Source: Thereva unica
Taxonomy: Eukaryota > Arthropoda > Insecta > Diptera > Therevidae
DNA length: 64,000 nt
Direction: 5' to 3'
Assembly (NCBI GenBank): GCA_949987705.1
Contig: OX465283.1
Location: 158,797,850 to 158,861,849 of the forward strand
Each line of letters opens with the position of its first letter. Position 1 is the stretch's first letter. Position numbers and translations under genes: made by a program. The notes beneath the pieces are model-generated. The model saw nothing but the letters and a program-made list of their open reading frames with translations. It searched no databases and was not told the DNA's origin. This document shows positions 53,607 through 64,000 of the stretch, in pieces.

Positions 53607-55650
53607 GCTGTCTGTAAATTTTGGAAAGAAGGATTCAATTGTTTTACAATTCCAGGATGATATATTTATGTGGATCTATCATTATAGCCAAGGTCCTAAA
53701 TCCAAAGCAATGCAAAGGATCTTTTTGATTGAAAGCCGTGAATTATGCCTACTGGGGACACCACGATATAAAAAAACGCGCCCTGTACTCGACCTCTTAG
53801 GTGGTGTGGAAGAGAGTGCACAAGACTTATTATATTTATAAAGCACTTACAATTCCTGGTGCGTTATAAATTTTAAAATATTCTTTTGGAGTAAAGTGCG
53901 ACAGTTTAGCATGGAATGGTTTTACATAAAGAACGATTTTACTTTTCCCATATCATTAAACATTAAATTTGAATGATGAGGCAAAATACTTCATTGCCTG
54001 GGATACTATATCGAGCCCTTCCCGCCGTTTTATCGTAAGCGACATTTTTTCGAAAATTCGTTTTTTACCGCAAACGACGTTAATTTAACCTTCGAAACAT
54101 ACCACCAATTTTGACATTAATCGGATAATAAACTAGCCTAACTAATAAAATAATTAGCCTAACTAATTTCAGCCCATTACAAATAACAGATACAAAAATA
54201 AGTAAGAAAAACCTTCTCCTGTAAAATTTACTTTTTGTCGGTTACGATAAAACGGCGGGAAGGGCTCGATATGATAAAAACCTCTTCCATATGTAATTTA
54301 AAACTTTTTACTGAAATTTTCTCAGGCTCAACTTTTGGTCGAAAATAGAAAAATTTTTATATTCTGTACAAAGCAGAAATTAAAATTTGCGGCACCGTAT
54401 CCACCTGCAGACAAAAAAATATGATTTCATAAAAAAATAAAAAAAATAAAAATCTTCCACGACTAAATTTCTCCCTAAACCTGAAAAATCGTTTTTAAGC
54501 AACACAACAACAAAAATTCCGAAAATTTTGCCTCAAAGAACGGCAGGCGCAATCGCAAGTAGATATATCCCAAATCATGCGATTGCTATATACATGAATT
54601 CAAAAGTTCAATGTACATAAGCAGCGAAACCGATAGACAGCTTTTATATATTTCGAAAGCTCTTGAGTCTCAGTTTTAACATGGATTTTTGAAATCAGTG
54701 TAAGTAAGGCCATCTATGTCCAAAGCCCGCAAACAAGGTTACGTATCTACTTATAGATAATCAATGTAGATACGTAACCTTGTTTGCGGGCTTTGAACAT
54801 AGATGGCCTTACTTACACTGATTTCAAAAATCCATGTTATAAAACTGAGACTCAAGAGCTTTCGAAATATATAAAAGCTGTCTATCGGTTTCGCTGCTTA
54901 TGTACATTGAACTTTTGAATTCATGTATATAGCAATCGCATGAATTGGGATACTTGCGATTGCGCCTGCCGTTCTTTGAGACAAAATTTTCGGAATTTTT
55001 GTTGTTGTGTTGTTTAAAAACGATTTTTCAGGTTTAGGGAAAAATTTAGTCGTGGAAGATTTTTATTTTTTTTTTATTTTTTTATGAAATCATTTTTTTT
55101 TTGTCTGCAGGTGGATACGGTGCCGCAAATTTTAATTTCTGCTTTGTACAGAATATAAAATTTTTTCTATTTTCGACCAAAAGCTGAGCCTGAGACAATT
55201 GCAGTAAAAAGTTTTAAATTACATATGGAAGAGGTTTTTATCATATAGTATCCCAGGCAATGAAGCATTTTGCCTCATCATTAAGATTTGATGTTTAATG
55301 ATATGGGAAAAGTAAAATCTTTATGTAAAACCATTCCATGCTAAACTGTCGCACTTTACTCCAAAAGAATATTTTAAAATTTATAACGCACCAGGAATTG
55401 TAAGTGCTTTATAAATATAATAAGTCTTGTGCACTCTCTTCCACACCACCTAAGAGATCGAGTACAGGGCGCGTTTTTTTATATCGTGGTGTCCCCAGTA
55501 GGCATTAATACACGCCTTTCAATCAAAAAGATCCTTTCGCATTCAGGCATTGCTTTGGATTTAGGACCATGGCTATGATAGATCCACATAAATATATCAT
55601 CCTGGAACTGTAAAACAATTGAATTCTTCTTTCCAAAATTTACAGACAGC
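53607..55650. repeat. 2-kb palindrome, arms of about 0.9 kb before the insertion
   Basis: From GCTGTCTGTAAATTTTGGAA (53607) to the reverse complement ending at 55650 the two halves pair throughout. The centre is GGTTACGTATCTAC...GTAGATACGTAACC at about 54729-54790, around a short TTATAGATAATCAAT spacer. A 261-bp length difference between arms equals one MITE plus its TA duplication (54011-54271). Mirror-image frames at 53605-53841 and 55479-55754 are part of the repeat, not genes. Confidence 0.9.
54011..54269. repeat. 259-bp MITE with TA target duplication, inside one palindrome arm
   Basis: Ends TCGAGCCCTTCCCGCCGTTT and its reverse complement; the terminal repeats match over about 32 bp with one mismatch. 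TA flanks both sides. The opposite arm reads GGATACTATATGATAAAA without it, which is the empty site. Tc1/mariner-type by target. Confidence 0.92.
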
Positions 55651-56017
55651 GTAGATGCGTAATCATGGGACCTGCGAGGATGGCGGGTGTTGATGTTTGG
55701 CGGCGCTAGCGTCTGCTTTCTTTTTGCGGTTTGTTCTTTCGGTAAAACTTGCAAGATTTGGAAGCTTTGGTTTGGAGTTTCGATAATACATAATAAAAAA
55801 GCTGAGGGTTATGGATGATGTAAATAAAGTGTACATAAGAAGGTATTTTCTTGGAACATTAAAATGAAGTTGGCTGGGGCGCGGTGCCGTATACAAATTT
55901 GAGATATCGAATCTCATGATTTTTCAGTTTTCGGACTTTTTGATTTTATGAGACTTATTTGCATTAGTTAGCGAAAAGTCCATTTGCAACGGAAAGGAAT
56001 GGGAGGGGGAGGGGTGT
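55651..56017 (+). repeat. Direct repeat, copy 2 (partner at 51073-51454)
   Basis: Starts exactly at the right edge of the palindrome with GTAGATGCGTAATCATGGGA and ends at GGGGAGGGGTGTCG. See copy 1. Confidence 0.88.
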
Positions 56018-56129
56018 CGCTATTGGTACCCTCAATGGTTAGGCTAGGTTGAAATGGCTGCCCCCACCAGGGAGCCCACATAGGCACGCCGTTGAGCCCT
56101 TTGTGATGCCATTCTAGTGTTGGGACATA

Positions 56130-56960
56130 GTTCAGGCCATTTCAAGCCTTTTTGAGCTTTTAATAAAGCGACAGAGTCTAGGGACACCAATATTTTTCAG
56201 CTCACTCAATCCATCAAGGAAAGGTGAACCAAGGAAGGTCCCTCTTTTCCTTGCTAGGGCGGGACATGTACAGACAAGATGGGAGATAGTTTCTTCCTCT
56301 TCTTCATTACCACAACTTCTGCATAAGTCGTTGTGGGGAAGTCCTAAACTTTCGGCGTGTGGGCCAAAGGGACAGTGACCAGTCAGCACCTTTACCACAT
56401 GGCTTATCTGCTTTTTGTTCAACTGAACAAGAGATTTTGAACGTTTTTTGCGTCCAGAGTTGGCCACATTGAATGAAGAGTGTGACACACCGTTGCTGTG
56501 GTCTATTTCAGCCCAGCTCGAGCTAAGCTGATTTTTCTCACATCTAGTTTATAGGTGGCTAAGGGCATTCCCATTCAGGTTAAGTGGGGTGTCCTTTCCA
56601 CTTCGGTTCCCTGTCTAGCAAGCTCATCTGCCCTACAGTTTCCCTTAATCCCACTGTGTCTAGCACAGTGTTATATCAAACTGAGTGGCAGTCTCACACA
56701 GAGACCTGCGGCAGTTCAGAAGAGTCGTGGATGTTGTTACGACAGAATTAAGAGCCTTGAGGGCCGCTTGGCTATCCGATAGAATAACATATACTCTTAT
56801 GAGATATATTATTTATCTTCAACCATTCGAGAGCCTCCCAGATTGCAGTGACTTCCGCTTGGAAGACGCTGCAGTGGTGCAGATACCAGAGCCTACACTG
56901 TTCCCAATTTTTGAGGTGAAGTTACATAATGACCCAGTACCCTGAATGGTTACCATGCTA
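56130..56960 (-). mobile_element. LINE RNase H domain and C-terminal fragment
   Basis: Minus-strand frames give VFQAEVTAIWEALEWLK (about 56805-56860), SDSQAALKAL (near 56755-56780) and then an intact 118-codon frame at 56132-56488. The latter has LNKKQISHVVKVLTGHCPFG, CRSCGNEEEEETISHLVCTC and CPALARKR, a CCHC-like end typical of R1/I-type LINE C-termini. Stops interrupt the RNase H part. Confidence 0.85.
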
Positions 56961-57302
56961 ATTGGCCGTTTTCTGTTATAGTTAGTTTTAAAAGCACCAA
57001 ATTTGCTCTCTTTGGGTTGGAAAAAGTGTGATGGGAACATGTGAATGTTTGCCTTAATTTAATTTTTTATATATTACTCGATTTTTATAAAATCAAATTT
57101 TTAAGACTAGTTTACCGCGAACACGATTTCATTAAAGGAAAAATCGATTTTGGAAATAAATTTTATATTTTTAAAATTCCCCACCACTAGCCCAAAACGG
57201 GGAGGGGGTGATCCGGCAGAATTTATCAAATCTCATTTGAGTACAATTGCTATTGCAGACAACTTCCAATTCCAACTCCGGGCATAGACAATATAAAGCC
57301 TG
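56961..57302. other. No recognised feature
   Basis: AT-rich, short frames only. Confidence 0.4.
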
Positions 57303-57448
57303 TGTTTCGAAACAAAATCCAGCATATTGGCTAGTGCTGATGATGGCGTCTTAAATCGCCCGCATTTGGTTTTGCTAAAATACAGAATCGCGTGGGATTT
57401 AAGACGTCATTAGCATTAGCCAATAGGCTGGGTCCTATTTGGAAACAT
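57303..57448. repeat. Imperfect hairpin of about 145 bp
   Basis: TGTTTCGAAACAAAATCCAGC, ATTGGCTAGTGCTGATG and GCGTCTTAAATC in the left arm pair with GATTTAAGACGTC, CATTAGCATTAGCCAAT and GCTGGGTCCTATTTGGAAACA in the right arm. Loop of about 27 nt. It could be a small MITE or a microRNA-like precursor. Confidence 0.65.
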
Positions 57449-58006
57449 ACGTATTATATGTTCATGCAAGGCTCAATTAATTCCATCAGTCATGGTTAAT
57501 GGAAATGAAAATGTACAGAGAATTACATCAGTTATCACTTTAGCCGGTAGGTAGGTCATAGCAATGACTGTGGCTAAACTGACAGCAAAACCCTTCATCT
57601 CATGGGTGGCTTACAATCGTTGTGTGTCAGTTAGTTAGTCCTGATATAATGTAAATATGTATCGCATAAACGAGTCGTCAGTTTGGTGTAAGGTACAAAC
57701 ATTTATAATTTTGAAATTTGTAAAATTATAGGATAACGCTAGCGAGGAGAGGGGAGTGGGCGGACTCCAGTAAGCGTTTGCATTGTAGCAAACATATGCC
57801 AGAAAAGATATGCACTAAGGCAGAGTGTATGTGAACTGTTGGGCATACAGACTCAATATTTCTTCGCCTCTTGTGCCCCGATCTTCTCATTTCTTAGCGT
57901 TTCCCATACATCCATTTAAAATGTAAACAGGATTTTAACAAAATCCTTACCATGAATAGGACTGAGGGAGGTCGGAGGTATTAACTAACTTCGTGCTCCA
58001 TCGCTA
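57449..58006. other. No recognised feature
   Basis: No gene, repeat partner or motif identified. Confidence 0.4.
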
Positions 58007-58846
58007 CTTAGTCCAGTCAATTTAGACATCCGAGGGTACATAAATTCGCACCTAGCTGAAAATTGGTAGGATTGTTCAAAACACCGTTATAAATGAAATC
58101 TAAAAAGTCCCCATCGATCCGGCACCTGGAACCTGGATTTACTCGGGGTCAAAGGTCACAAAAACGGTTTTTTGCGATTTTCAGCAAAACGGTAACTTTT
58201 ATCATAAAATAGTGTTTACAAAGTTTGTAGATTATGCGATTACCTACAAAAAAGGATCTTATACATTTTCCCGTACGAATTGTCATTCATGAGATATCGC
58301 CGTTTTAAAGATTTACATAAAGCACTCATATCTCCTCACTTGAAACTTGTATGGCCGAATTGCCATTTACTTAAACTTTAATAACTTCTAGACCGATTAT
58401 AGTAGAGCAACGTAATTAGGCTGATCTTTTAGGTAAATGTATATTCTTTTAAGTGAAAGAAATAACAGAAACCTGAGTGACTCCGTTTAGAAGATATGTA
58501 GGTTCAAAGTATGGGCAAACTGTCGTTTTTCTTTAAAACGGCGATATCTCATGAATGACAATTCGTACGGGAAAATGTATAAGATCCTTTTTTGTAGGTA
58601 ATCGCATAATCTACAAACTTTGTAAACACTATTTTATGATAAAAGTTACCGTTTTGCTGAAAATCGCAAAAAAACCGTTTTTGTGACCTTTGACCCCGAG
58701 TAAATCCAGGTTCCAGGTGCCGGATCGATGGGGACTTTTTAGATTTAATTTATAACGGTGTTTTGAACAATCCTACCAATTTTCAGCTGGGTGCGAATTT
58801 ATGTACCTTCATACCTATTTTTTGGTCTAATTTGACCGGACTAACT
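58007..58846. repeat. 0.84-kb foldback element, second member of the 1578-3083 family
   Basis: Left TTAGTCCAGTCAATTTAGAC pairs with right GTCTAATTTGACCGGACTAA. Main arms (58035-58320 and 58525-58807) are nearly perfect reverse complements. They share CATTTTCCCGTACG, ATTCATGAGATATC, AGAAGATATGTAGGTTCAAA and an ACAAACTTTGT block with the larger foldback at 1578-3083. Confidence 0.88.
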
Positions 58847-59092
58847 CCCCATTACGGCGGAAGCAGAGTGCATATCGGAGAATAGAGGGGTCCTGATAGC
58901 CGATTTCCGGGGAGAAATACATCTCCCGCTGGCATGCCATCATCGGTCCTTAGCCCATTTTAATTGGGTGTTACACCTTTTATTGATTCTTTTGACGAGC
59001 TAATGTCTTAGTGTTCCGTTCGTCTACACCTAAGATTCCCCACTGTTACTACTTCTATGTTTCCTGATGTTTTCTGGAGATCCAGATTTTCA

Positions 59093-59134
59093 GCAAAACT
59101 TGCCTTGTGTAGAGCAAAACTTGCCTTGTGTAGA
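59093..59134 (+). repeat. Tandem duplication of 21 bp
   Basis: GCAAAACTTGCCTTGTGTAGA occurs twice head to tail. Confidence 0.9.
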
Positions 59135-59238
59135 GCAGGCTTTTGGGAGAGCATAATACCCCACTCTGCTGACTAAACTCTAAGCTATTGGTATCGACTA
59201 AGTTCTAAGGAACTGGATTGAAAACACGTATACAATAG

Positions 59239-59488
59239 TACGTATACATGATGAGTCGAACTCAGGCTGAACCCGAGTCAAACTACAAGTAGACGCGATT
59301 CGAGTTGAGTTAGAGTCGACTGAACTCGACTCAGCTCTGATGCCTGGGTATATGGAAATTATTCATATAGTAGCGAGTTCAGTAGTTGAATTTAGTGGAC
59401 AGCAGCATCTCTGTGTATTGTTTGTGATTTGTAACGATAGTCGTAAATTCAACTCAACCTCAAATGTTTAACTCATCATGTATACGTA
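59239..59488 (-). repeat. 250-bp MITE, GAGTTGA-rich family
   Basis: Ends TACGTATACATGATGAGT (59239-59256) and ACTCATCATGTATACGTA (59471-59488) are perfect inverted repeats. The interior is full of GTTGAGTT/AACTCGAC motifs. Other copies are at 19020-19195 and 39480-39616 in the opposite orientation. Confidence 0.85.
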
Positions 59489-59514
59489 GGATTTCTGGTC
59501 ATTCAACCACGCCA

Positions 59515-59775
59515 TCTCAGGCGGTGCTCCTTAAGGATCAATTCTTTCACCCGTTCTTTTTCTAATATTACAATATTCATCATTTCTTTTGTCTATCCCC
59601 TCCAACCCACTTCACAGTTTCACCAACGACAGTAATCTGCGTTACTGCTACACCTTCATATGTCAGACCTAGTCTGTTCAATCGTGAACTCATGTCACAT
59701 CGTATTCAGTTTGATTGGGGCTCCAGGAATCGTCTCGAATTCAACGTATCTAAAACACAATACTGTATTAAAAAC
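59515..59775 (+). mobile_element. LINE reverse-transcriptase fragment of the 47100-48476 family
   Basis: Plus-strand frames give GSILSPVLFL, LLSIPSNPLHSF then a decayed catalytic region (TNDSNLRYCYT in place of ADDGTLRYSYP), and DWGSRNRLEFNVSKTQYC. Stops interrupt it. Confidence 0.75.
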
Positions 59776-59858
59776 AAAGGTCTGGTAAATTTTCTTCATA
59801 AAATTAATCAATTGTATTATGAAGGGGAAATGGATAACAAAACACATTTGAATTTTCC

Positions 59859-62800
59859 TTATTCTTCAATTTTATTGTACAAAAACAGGTTACTTTGAAG
59901 ATGTCCTCTCTTGATATAGTTTCGTACGGCCTGTTGATAATTTTCTTTATCCTTCAGGAGATGAGTTTTACTTAAACCTTGAATCTCAAATGGTGTGAGC
60001 AAACAATATTTGGTTAGAAGGCTGACTATGTGAGGGATGTAAATCTCCCTTTGGTTCTGCAAAATTCCTTCAACCATCAATTTAGTTGCAGGTATTGGGT
60101 CTAAGAAGGGAAGTCTGAAATAAGAATTTTCAAACGTAGAGAATAATATCAAAAGTCTAAACTGTGTAAATTCTACTTACGGAAATACTACAGACTCCGT
60201 CAATTCTTTTCTTGTTGCAATAAAAGTCGGGCAAATGACAGTGCTGTTAATCACATCTGCTAATCCTTGCTGTCGAAGCTCTTCCTCAAGCGACAGTGCA
60301 AATCTAGTCAAACCGAATTTCGTTGAAGTATATATAAGAGCAAATGCCATCGGATGGTGTGCTTTATTGAAGAAATTGTTAGTTTCCTAAAAAATAACTT
60401 CGAGTTTAGATAAATATAGCATACATGCTGCTGAAGATAATGTCACAATATGCCCCCTTTTCCTTTCTATCATTCCTGGTAAGAAAACGCGGGTCGTCTG
60501 TGTAAATAGAGCTACATTGTGGATTAGTCAATGGATATACAAGAACTTACGTAGAAGCTTGAACTTAGGTTGATGGCTACTATTCGCTTGATGTCCTCGG
60601 CCGTTTCATCGAATGTATGGGTCAATGCAAGTATCCCAGCGTTATTTACTAACATATCTACTGGACCAATATCTTTTTCAATTTCGTCCTTAATATTTTC
60701 AACAGATTTTGCATTGGAAACATCGACCTGTGTGAGTAAATTTTGGTTAGTTTTACATTCCTTATTTTCCTTAAGTTTTTAGGACGATTTAGGGATCGAT
60801 CAGGATAAGCAAAATAGTTTTTATTTGTGTGTCGATCACAGTTCCGAAATATCGACGTTTTGAAACGATTGCAAGCTTTATATCGCCGCGTTCAGCATTG
60901 ATCCAACCGGTCTGCAGTCTGCCGCCTTGTATGAAATCGCACCTTAAGCGCAGTGGTTTCCAAACTTTATGACACTGCTGTTCCCTTGGAACCTAAAAAA
61001 CCCTTGCCCCTCAATAAAATATGTAAATTTGCATCCTCGATGGAGTGCGCCATCTAGACCTTCGGTATTTCAATATTGAATTACTCCGACATTTTTTAGG
61101 CGATTTTGACAAATGAGCAAGATTTATTTAGGATATTCTCTACCATTTATTTCAAATCAGTTTTTGAATACAATATCGATTAAATGACCTCCATTCGGTA
61201 CGCAAAAAGCGGCTGTTTTCGGGCGTTACAGCATCTACTTCGGCTCGTAGGTTAGCTTGGAGTTAGTCAATGGTCTTCGGCTTGCTGGCATAAGCTATAC
61301 TTTTGCAAGAGCTTCATCGGAGGGGCTGCGGTGTGGCAAAGTGCGCAGTCTTTTTGAAAAAAGATTCGCGTCACACCTTTTTACGCGTTTTCGGATGCAC
61401 GAAGTGTGCCAGTACCGTGCGTCGTCGAGGGTTTCTCGAACTGGTTTGATTATGGTTTCTGAGCATACTTCGATACACCCAGCCGTGACTTTCTCGTCGT
61501 GCAGTGGTGTTTCGTGAATGACGTGTGGGTTCACTGTCGACAGTTTTGTTTATTGACTCCGACAGAGGGTGTAAAATGAACTCCGTTCGTCATCAAAATT
61601 TTGTCCCAAAAATCTGGCTCGGCATCGATCATTCTTGCGATGGCATTTCCATATTACATCGGCGCGGCTTGTCCGTTTAGCAACAATCATTGAGTAAGTT
61701 GCATTTGATTTGGGAAGAGATGAAGATCTTGCTTCATAAATCCTATTTAGAGTCGTTCCACTCATGTTTAACTCCTGAGATCGGCTGCCATTTGATACAT
61801 TTGGATTTTCGGTAACACTCTCTATTACCGCTTCAACAACTTCATTAGAGTATCGCCAATGCCGTCGAATGCGACGCTGACGAGTGGCTACAGACCGGAA
61901 CTCAAAGAAATTCTTCACCAAACTACGAATTGTGTTGTCTTAAGGAACCGAATTTCTCCCATATTTTTTACGATAAGCACGTACAGTCTTCACAATTGAA
62001 CGATTGTTTTCAATGTAAAGCGCTCAAGTGAAAAAATGTTCAAGGGCTCAACGAAAACCTCAAGGCGACTCCCCACTCATTCCGTGAAGACCCGCGAACA
62101 AGCGCGAACGCGAGTGTGGATGGTTTTCGCCCCTAGCTCGTGACTTGCTTTCCGTTTCGAGTGTATACGGCACGAATTCTTTCCGCAAATTTACGGTTTG
62201 AGACTGAATAGAGCTTCAGATTTTTAGGCATGAGCTGACGATAAATTCCCACACACATAAATGATTTTTGTCAGTTCTCTTGGACTGCAGGCCCTATTTA
62301 AGGCGAAAACTTTCAGGCCACGGCCTGCCGGCGACCTTTATGTGAATGGAAGCCTTAAGATATGGCTGAATCCCACACACACCATTTTTTACCCGGTTAT
62401 GCGAACGCCACAAAGTAGCATATTAGCCCCTCGATTGTTTAGCCGCCACCTGCCAGCCAAAAGCGCTACTCGGCGAATGCTTCGGCGTACGAGCTAAGTA
62501 AGACTGACCCGCGAAAAGGCCCTTAAAACATAGAACTACAGGAAGGCCCCGCCGAATTTTAGCTTAATGAAATTCTTGTTGAGTTAGTTCTCACGTTTGG
62601 GAAATTGTGTGTCCATGCAAGGGCCTTTCGTGCGGTTTCATATTCTAAGGTAAGTCCCGACTTCCTGTGGATACCCGCGTAAATACGTATTTTTAGTGTA
62701 AATACTAGAGATTTTTTAAAATCTCACGAAATCTCCCCAACGGCAAAAATCTGTTCACGTTGATAATTTATGGATTGCCAAACAGCTCTTTGGCGGTAAG

Positions 62801-64000
62801 ACCTATGAGGTGCGACGGCGAGGGAGACCCAACCTTCACTGGAAGAATGGCTTAGACCAGCACGCTCAGAGTTTAGGGATGGCAAACTGGATGACATCGG
62901 CTCAGCATCGGAAACGGTGGAGAGAACAGCGGCGAGAGGCCAAGACCGGATCCCCGTTGTAGAGCCGTTAAAGAAGAAGAAGAAATTGTTCTCGGGAAAG
63001 CATTCTACGAAAAGGCTGCAGTAAAGAGTGCAGCGAAGAGGAGCAACTCCAAATATGAATGGACAGATTTTCTTCAAATCCACGCGCAAAAATTTTCAAG
63101 TTCGCATAAAACACATTCAACAATACATTGGTGTAGATTCTTTTTAGGCTTACATTGGACGTTTTACACCAGTGGGTACAGCTCAGTACTGGGCCATTTA
63201 AATCTTTTGGTCAAGTTTGGCCGTCGCGAGGCCGTATGTACTCCCATTGAAAATGGTTAAAAACTCTACGGGCATCAAATGCCCCATAAAAGGCCAAGCG
63301 GCCGGTGTTCGTCATATGTAAGGCCATCTTTTATTGTTACTCGGGTAATCCCAGATAGAAATAGTATATATCTAACCACCTATCCTATTCATGCCATCGC
63401 CAATGGTAAAGCTGCTGTATGAAATCCCGCCTAATTTATCGAAAGCCTAATAGAATTGATAAACGCTCTATACAACAATTTCAACTTAATGCGAGATAAG
63501 ACGAGAGCTTGGTGGTGCATGCGAACTTGAATTAAGTAGTGATTTTTTTTATAGAGGCTTGATATCCACAACACTTTGTTTTCAAAGGTTAAATTGTCAA
63601 TGACATTATTTTATTGTCGAAAAAACTGAATCCTGTTTAGATAATCTTTAACAGATAAAAAAATAACTAAAACCTACTTGATATCCACATGATTTTATAT
63701 TATATTGTTTCAAGCTCTCAGCTGTCGTTCTGGCAGCGTTTCCATCAATGTCTATAATGGCCACATTGCATCCTTCTTTGGCTAGATTCACCGCTATCAG
63801 TTTTCCAAGACCATTGCCACCCCCGGTTACCTGTGAATAAAATTTATATTTTTACAATTCGTTTTATTTTTAAAAACTGCAAAAGTAAACCCACCAGAGC
63901 CGTCCATCCCCTGACACATTTCTTTTTTGGTGGCACAAATATCTTAATAGTAGATTTAATAAACTCAGGTACACTTAGGACAAAGATTACGATCACAGTT
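59859..64000 (-). CDS. SDR-2: short-chain dehydrogenase/reductase with intact catalytic motifs (5' end outside window)
   Basis: Minus-strand exons: 63895-64000 (partial first exon), 63678-63830, 60551-60727, 60425-60497, 60181-60361 and 59859-60114. All junctions seen are GT-AG and the frame holds. The cofactor loop is TGGGNGLG, NNAG is present in MLVNNAGIL, and catalytic Ser (TLSSAAS) and YTSTK are kept. An N-terminal hydrophobic stretch (TVIVIFVLSVPEFI) precedes a basic PPKKK, as in membrane-bound SDR16C/17-beta-HSD11-like oxidoreductases that act on retinol, steroids or lipid alcohols with NAD(P). The substrate cannot be read from sequence. Exons 2 to 5 have the same lengths as in SDR-1, so the genes are duplicates. 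Intron 2 (2.95 kb) contains mobile-element debris. The start codon lies past 64000. Confidence 0.92.
60985..61975 (-). mobile_element. Tc1/mariner-like transposase remnant
   Basis: On the minus strand an N-terminal helix-turn-helix block is visible (RRIRRHWRYSNEVVEAVIES, SQELNMSGTTLNRI at about 61730-61880). A DDE-region block NPHVIHETPLHDEKVT (about 61480-61530) and a C-terminal CVPNGGHLIDIVFKN (about 61150-61210) follow. The catalytic centre between the last two is largely deleted and frames shift. It lies in SDR-2 intron 2. Confidence 0.75.
62035..62765 (+). repeat. Non-coding repeat, second copy of the centre of 48841-50322
   Basis: GGCTCAACGAAAACCTCAAG, CGAACAAGCGCGAACGCGAG, GAACTACAGGAAGG, AATGAAATTCTTGTTGA and TAAATACTAGAGATTTxTTA match 49250-50220 in order. 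It also contains about 250 bp near 62255-62470 that the other copy lacks or has diverged in. Confidence 0.7.
62740..62985 (+). mobile_element. LINE 3'-terminal fragment
   Basis: Plus strand reads RQLFGGKTYEVRRRGRPNLHW then a WREQRREAKT block, stop, and AAGAAGAAGAAGAAATTG. This is the conserved C-terminal end of a LINE ORF2 (GRPRxRW ... W...REAK), followed by a GAA-type tail. Confidence 0.8.
62990..63677. other. SDR-2 intron 2, remainder
   Basis: No gene or repeat that I can support. Confidence 0.4.

Noticed and set aside
53605..55754. Open frames at 53605-53841 and 55479-55754 as a small gene family
   Set aside because: They are mirror copies in the palindrome arms and differ by indels that shift the frame.
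61257..61517. 86-codon plus-strand open frame
   Set aside because: It is the antisense shadow of the mariner-like transposase remnant on the minus strand.
1..64000. CRISPR array, operon or bacterial island
   Set aside because: No regularly spaced short repeats; genes have spliceosomal introns and the sequence is plainly eukaryotic.

Overview
The window looks like a stretch of an AT-rich insect genome, probably a dipteran. The reasons are intron-split genes with GT-AG junctions, a Rac-family GTPase closest to fly Mtl (Mig-2-like), insect-style CREG-like secreted proteins, and a dense, nested load of non-LTR retrotransposons, hAT and mariner remnants, a tRNA-derived SINE and many terminal-inverted-repeat elements (MITEs). 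The order is an inference from the genes; no species is claimed.

Host genes. (1) A complete four-exon Mtl-like Rac GTPase on the minus strand (9492-12403). (2) Three CREG-like secreted-protein paralogs: copy A (20853-21605, +) carries a one-base frameshift in an A8 run, copy B (28917-29646, -) and copy C (34053-34792, +) are intact. A and B share intron positions; C has a different set. (3) Two paralogous short-chain dehydrogenase/reductases (SDR) on the minus strand: SDR-1 (38737-50833, six exons, complete) and SDR-2 (59859 to beyond the right edge, 5' end missing). Their internal exons 2 to 5 have identical lengths (153, 177, 73 and 181 nt). SDR-2 keeps the SDR catalytic motifs; SDR-1 keeps its frame and splice sites but has lost the NNAG motif and both Tyr and Lys of YxxxK, so it looks like a pseudo-enzyme.

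Region by region. 1-9 kb: gene-free, AT-rich, with a 385-bp MITE, a 1.5-kb foldback element, a SINE, a MITE nested in another repeat, and an old LINE broken by three small insertions. 9.4-12.4 kb: Mtl, with a mariner remnant in its last intron. 13.9-16 kb: LINE remnants. 16-20 kb: no recognised gene. 20.8-35 kb: the CREG cluster, with a hAT element inside another inverted-repeat element, and LINE debris between. 35-37.5 kb: LINE, mariner and hAT remnants. 38.7-50.8 kb: SDR-1, its introns filled with a SINE, MITEs, two LINE copies and a composite repeat. 51-56 kb: a 2-kb palindrome flanked by a direct duplication. 56-59.8 kb: an RNase H piece of a LINE, a second foldback of the same family as the first, and MITEs. 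59.8-64 kb: SDR-2, with a mariner-like remnant and repeats in its large intron.

The host genes do not form a pathway together. Most of the window's structure comes from repeated insertion of mobile elements, and several insertions can be read exactly because the target duplication or an uninterrupted copy is also present here. All calls are from reading and hand translation; no database search was possible.
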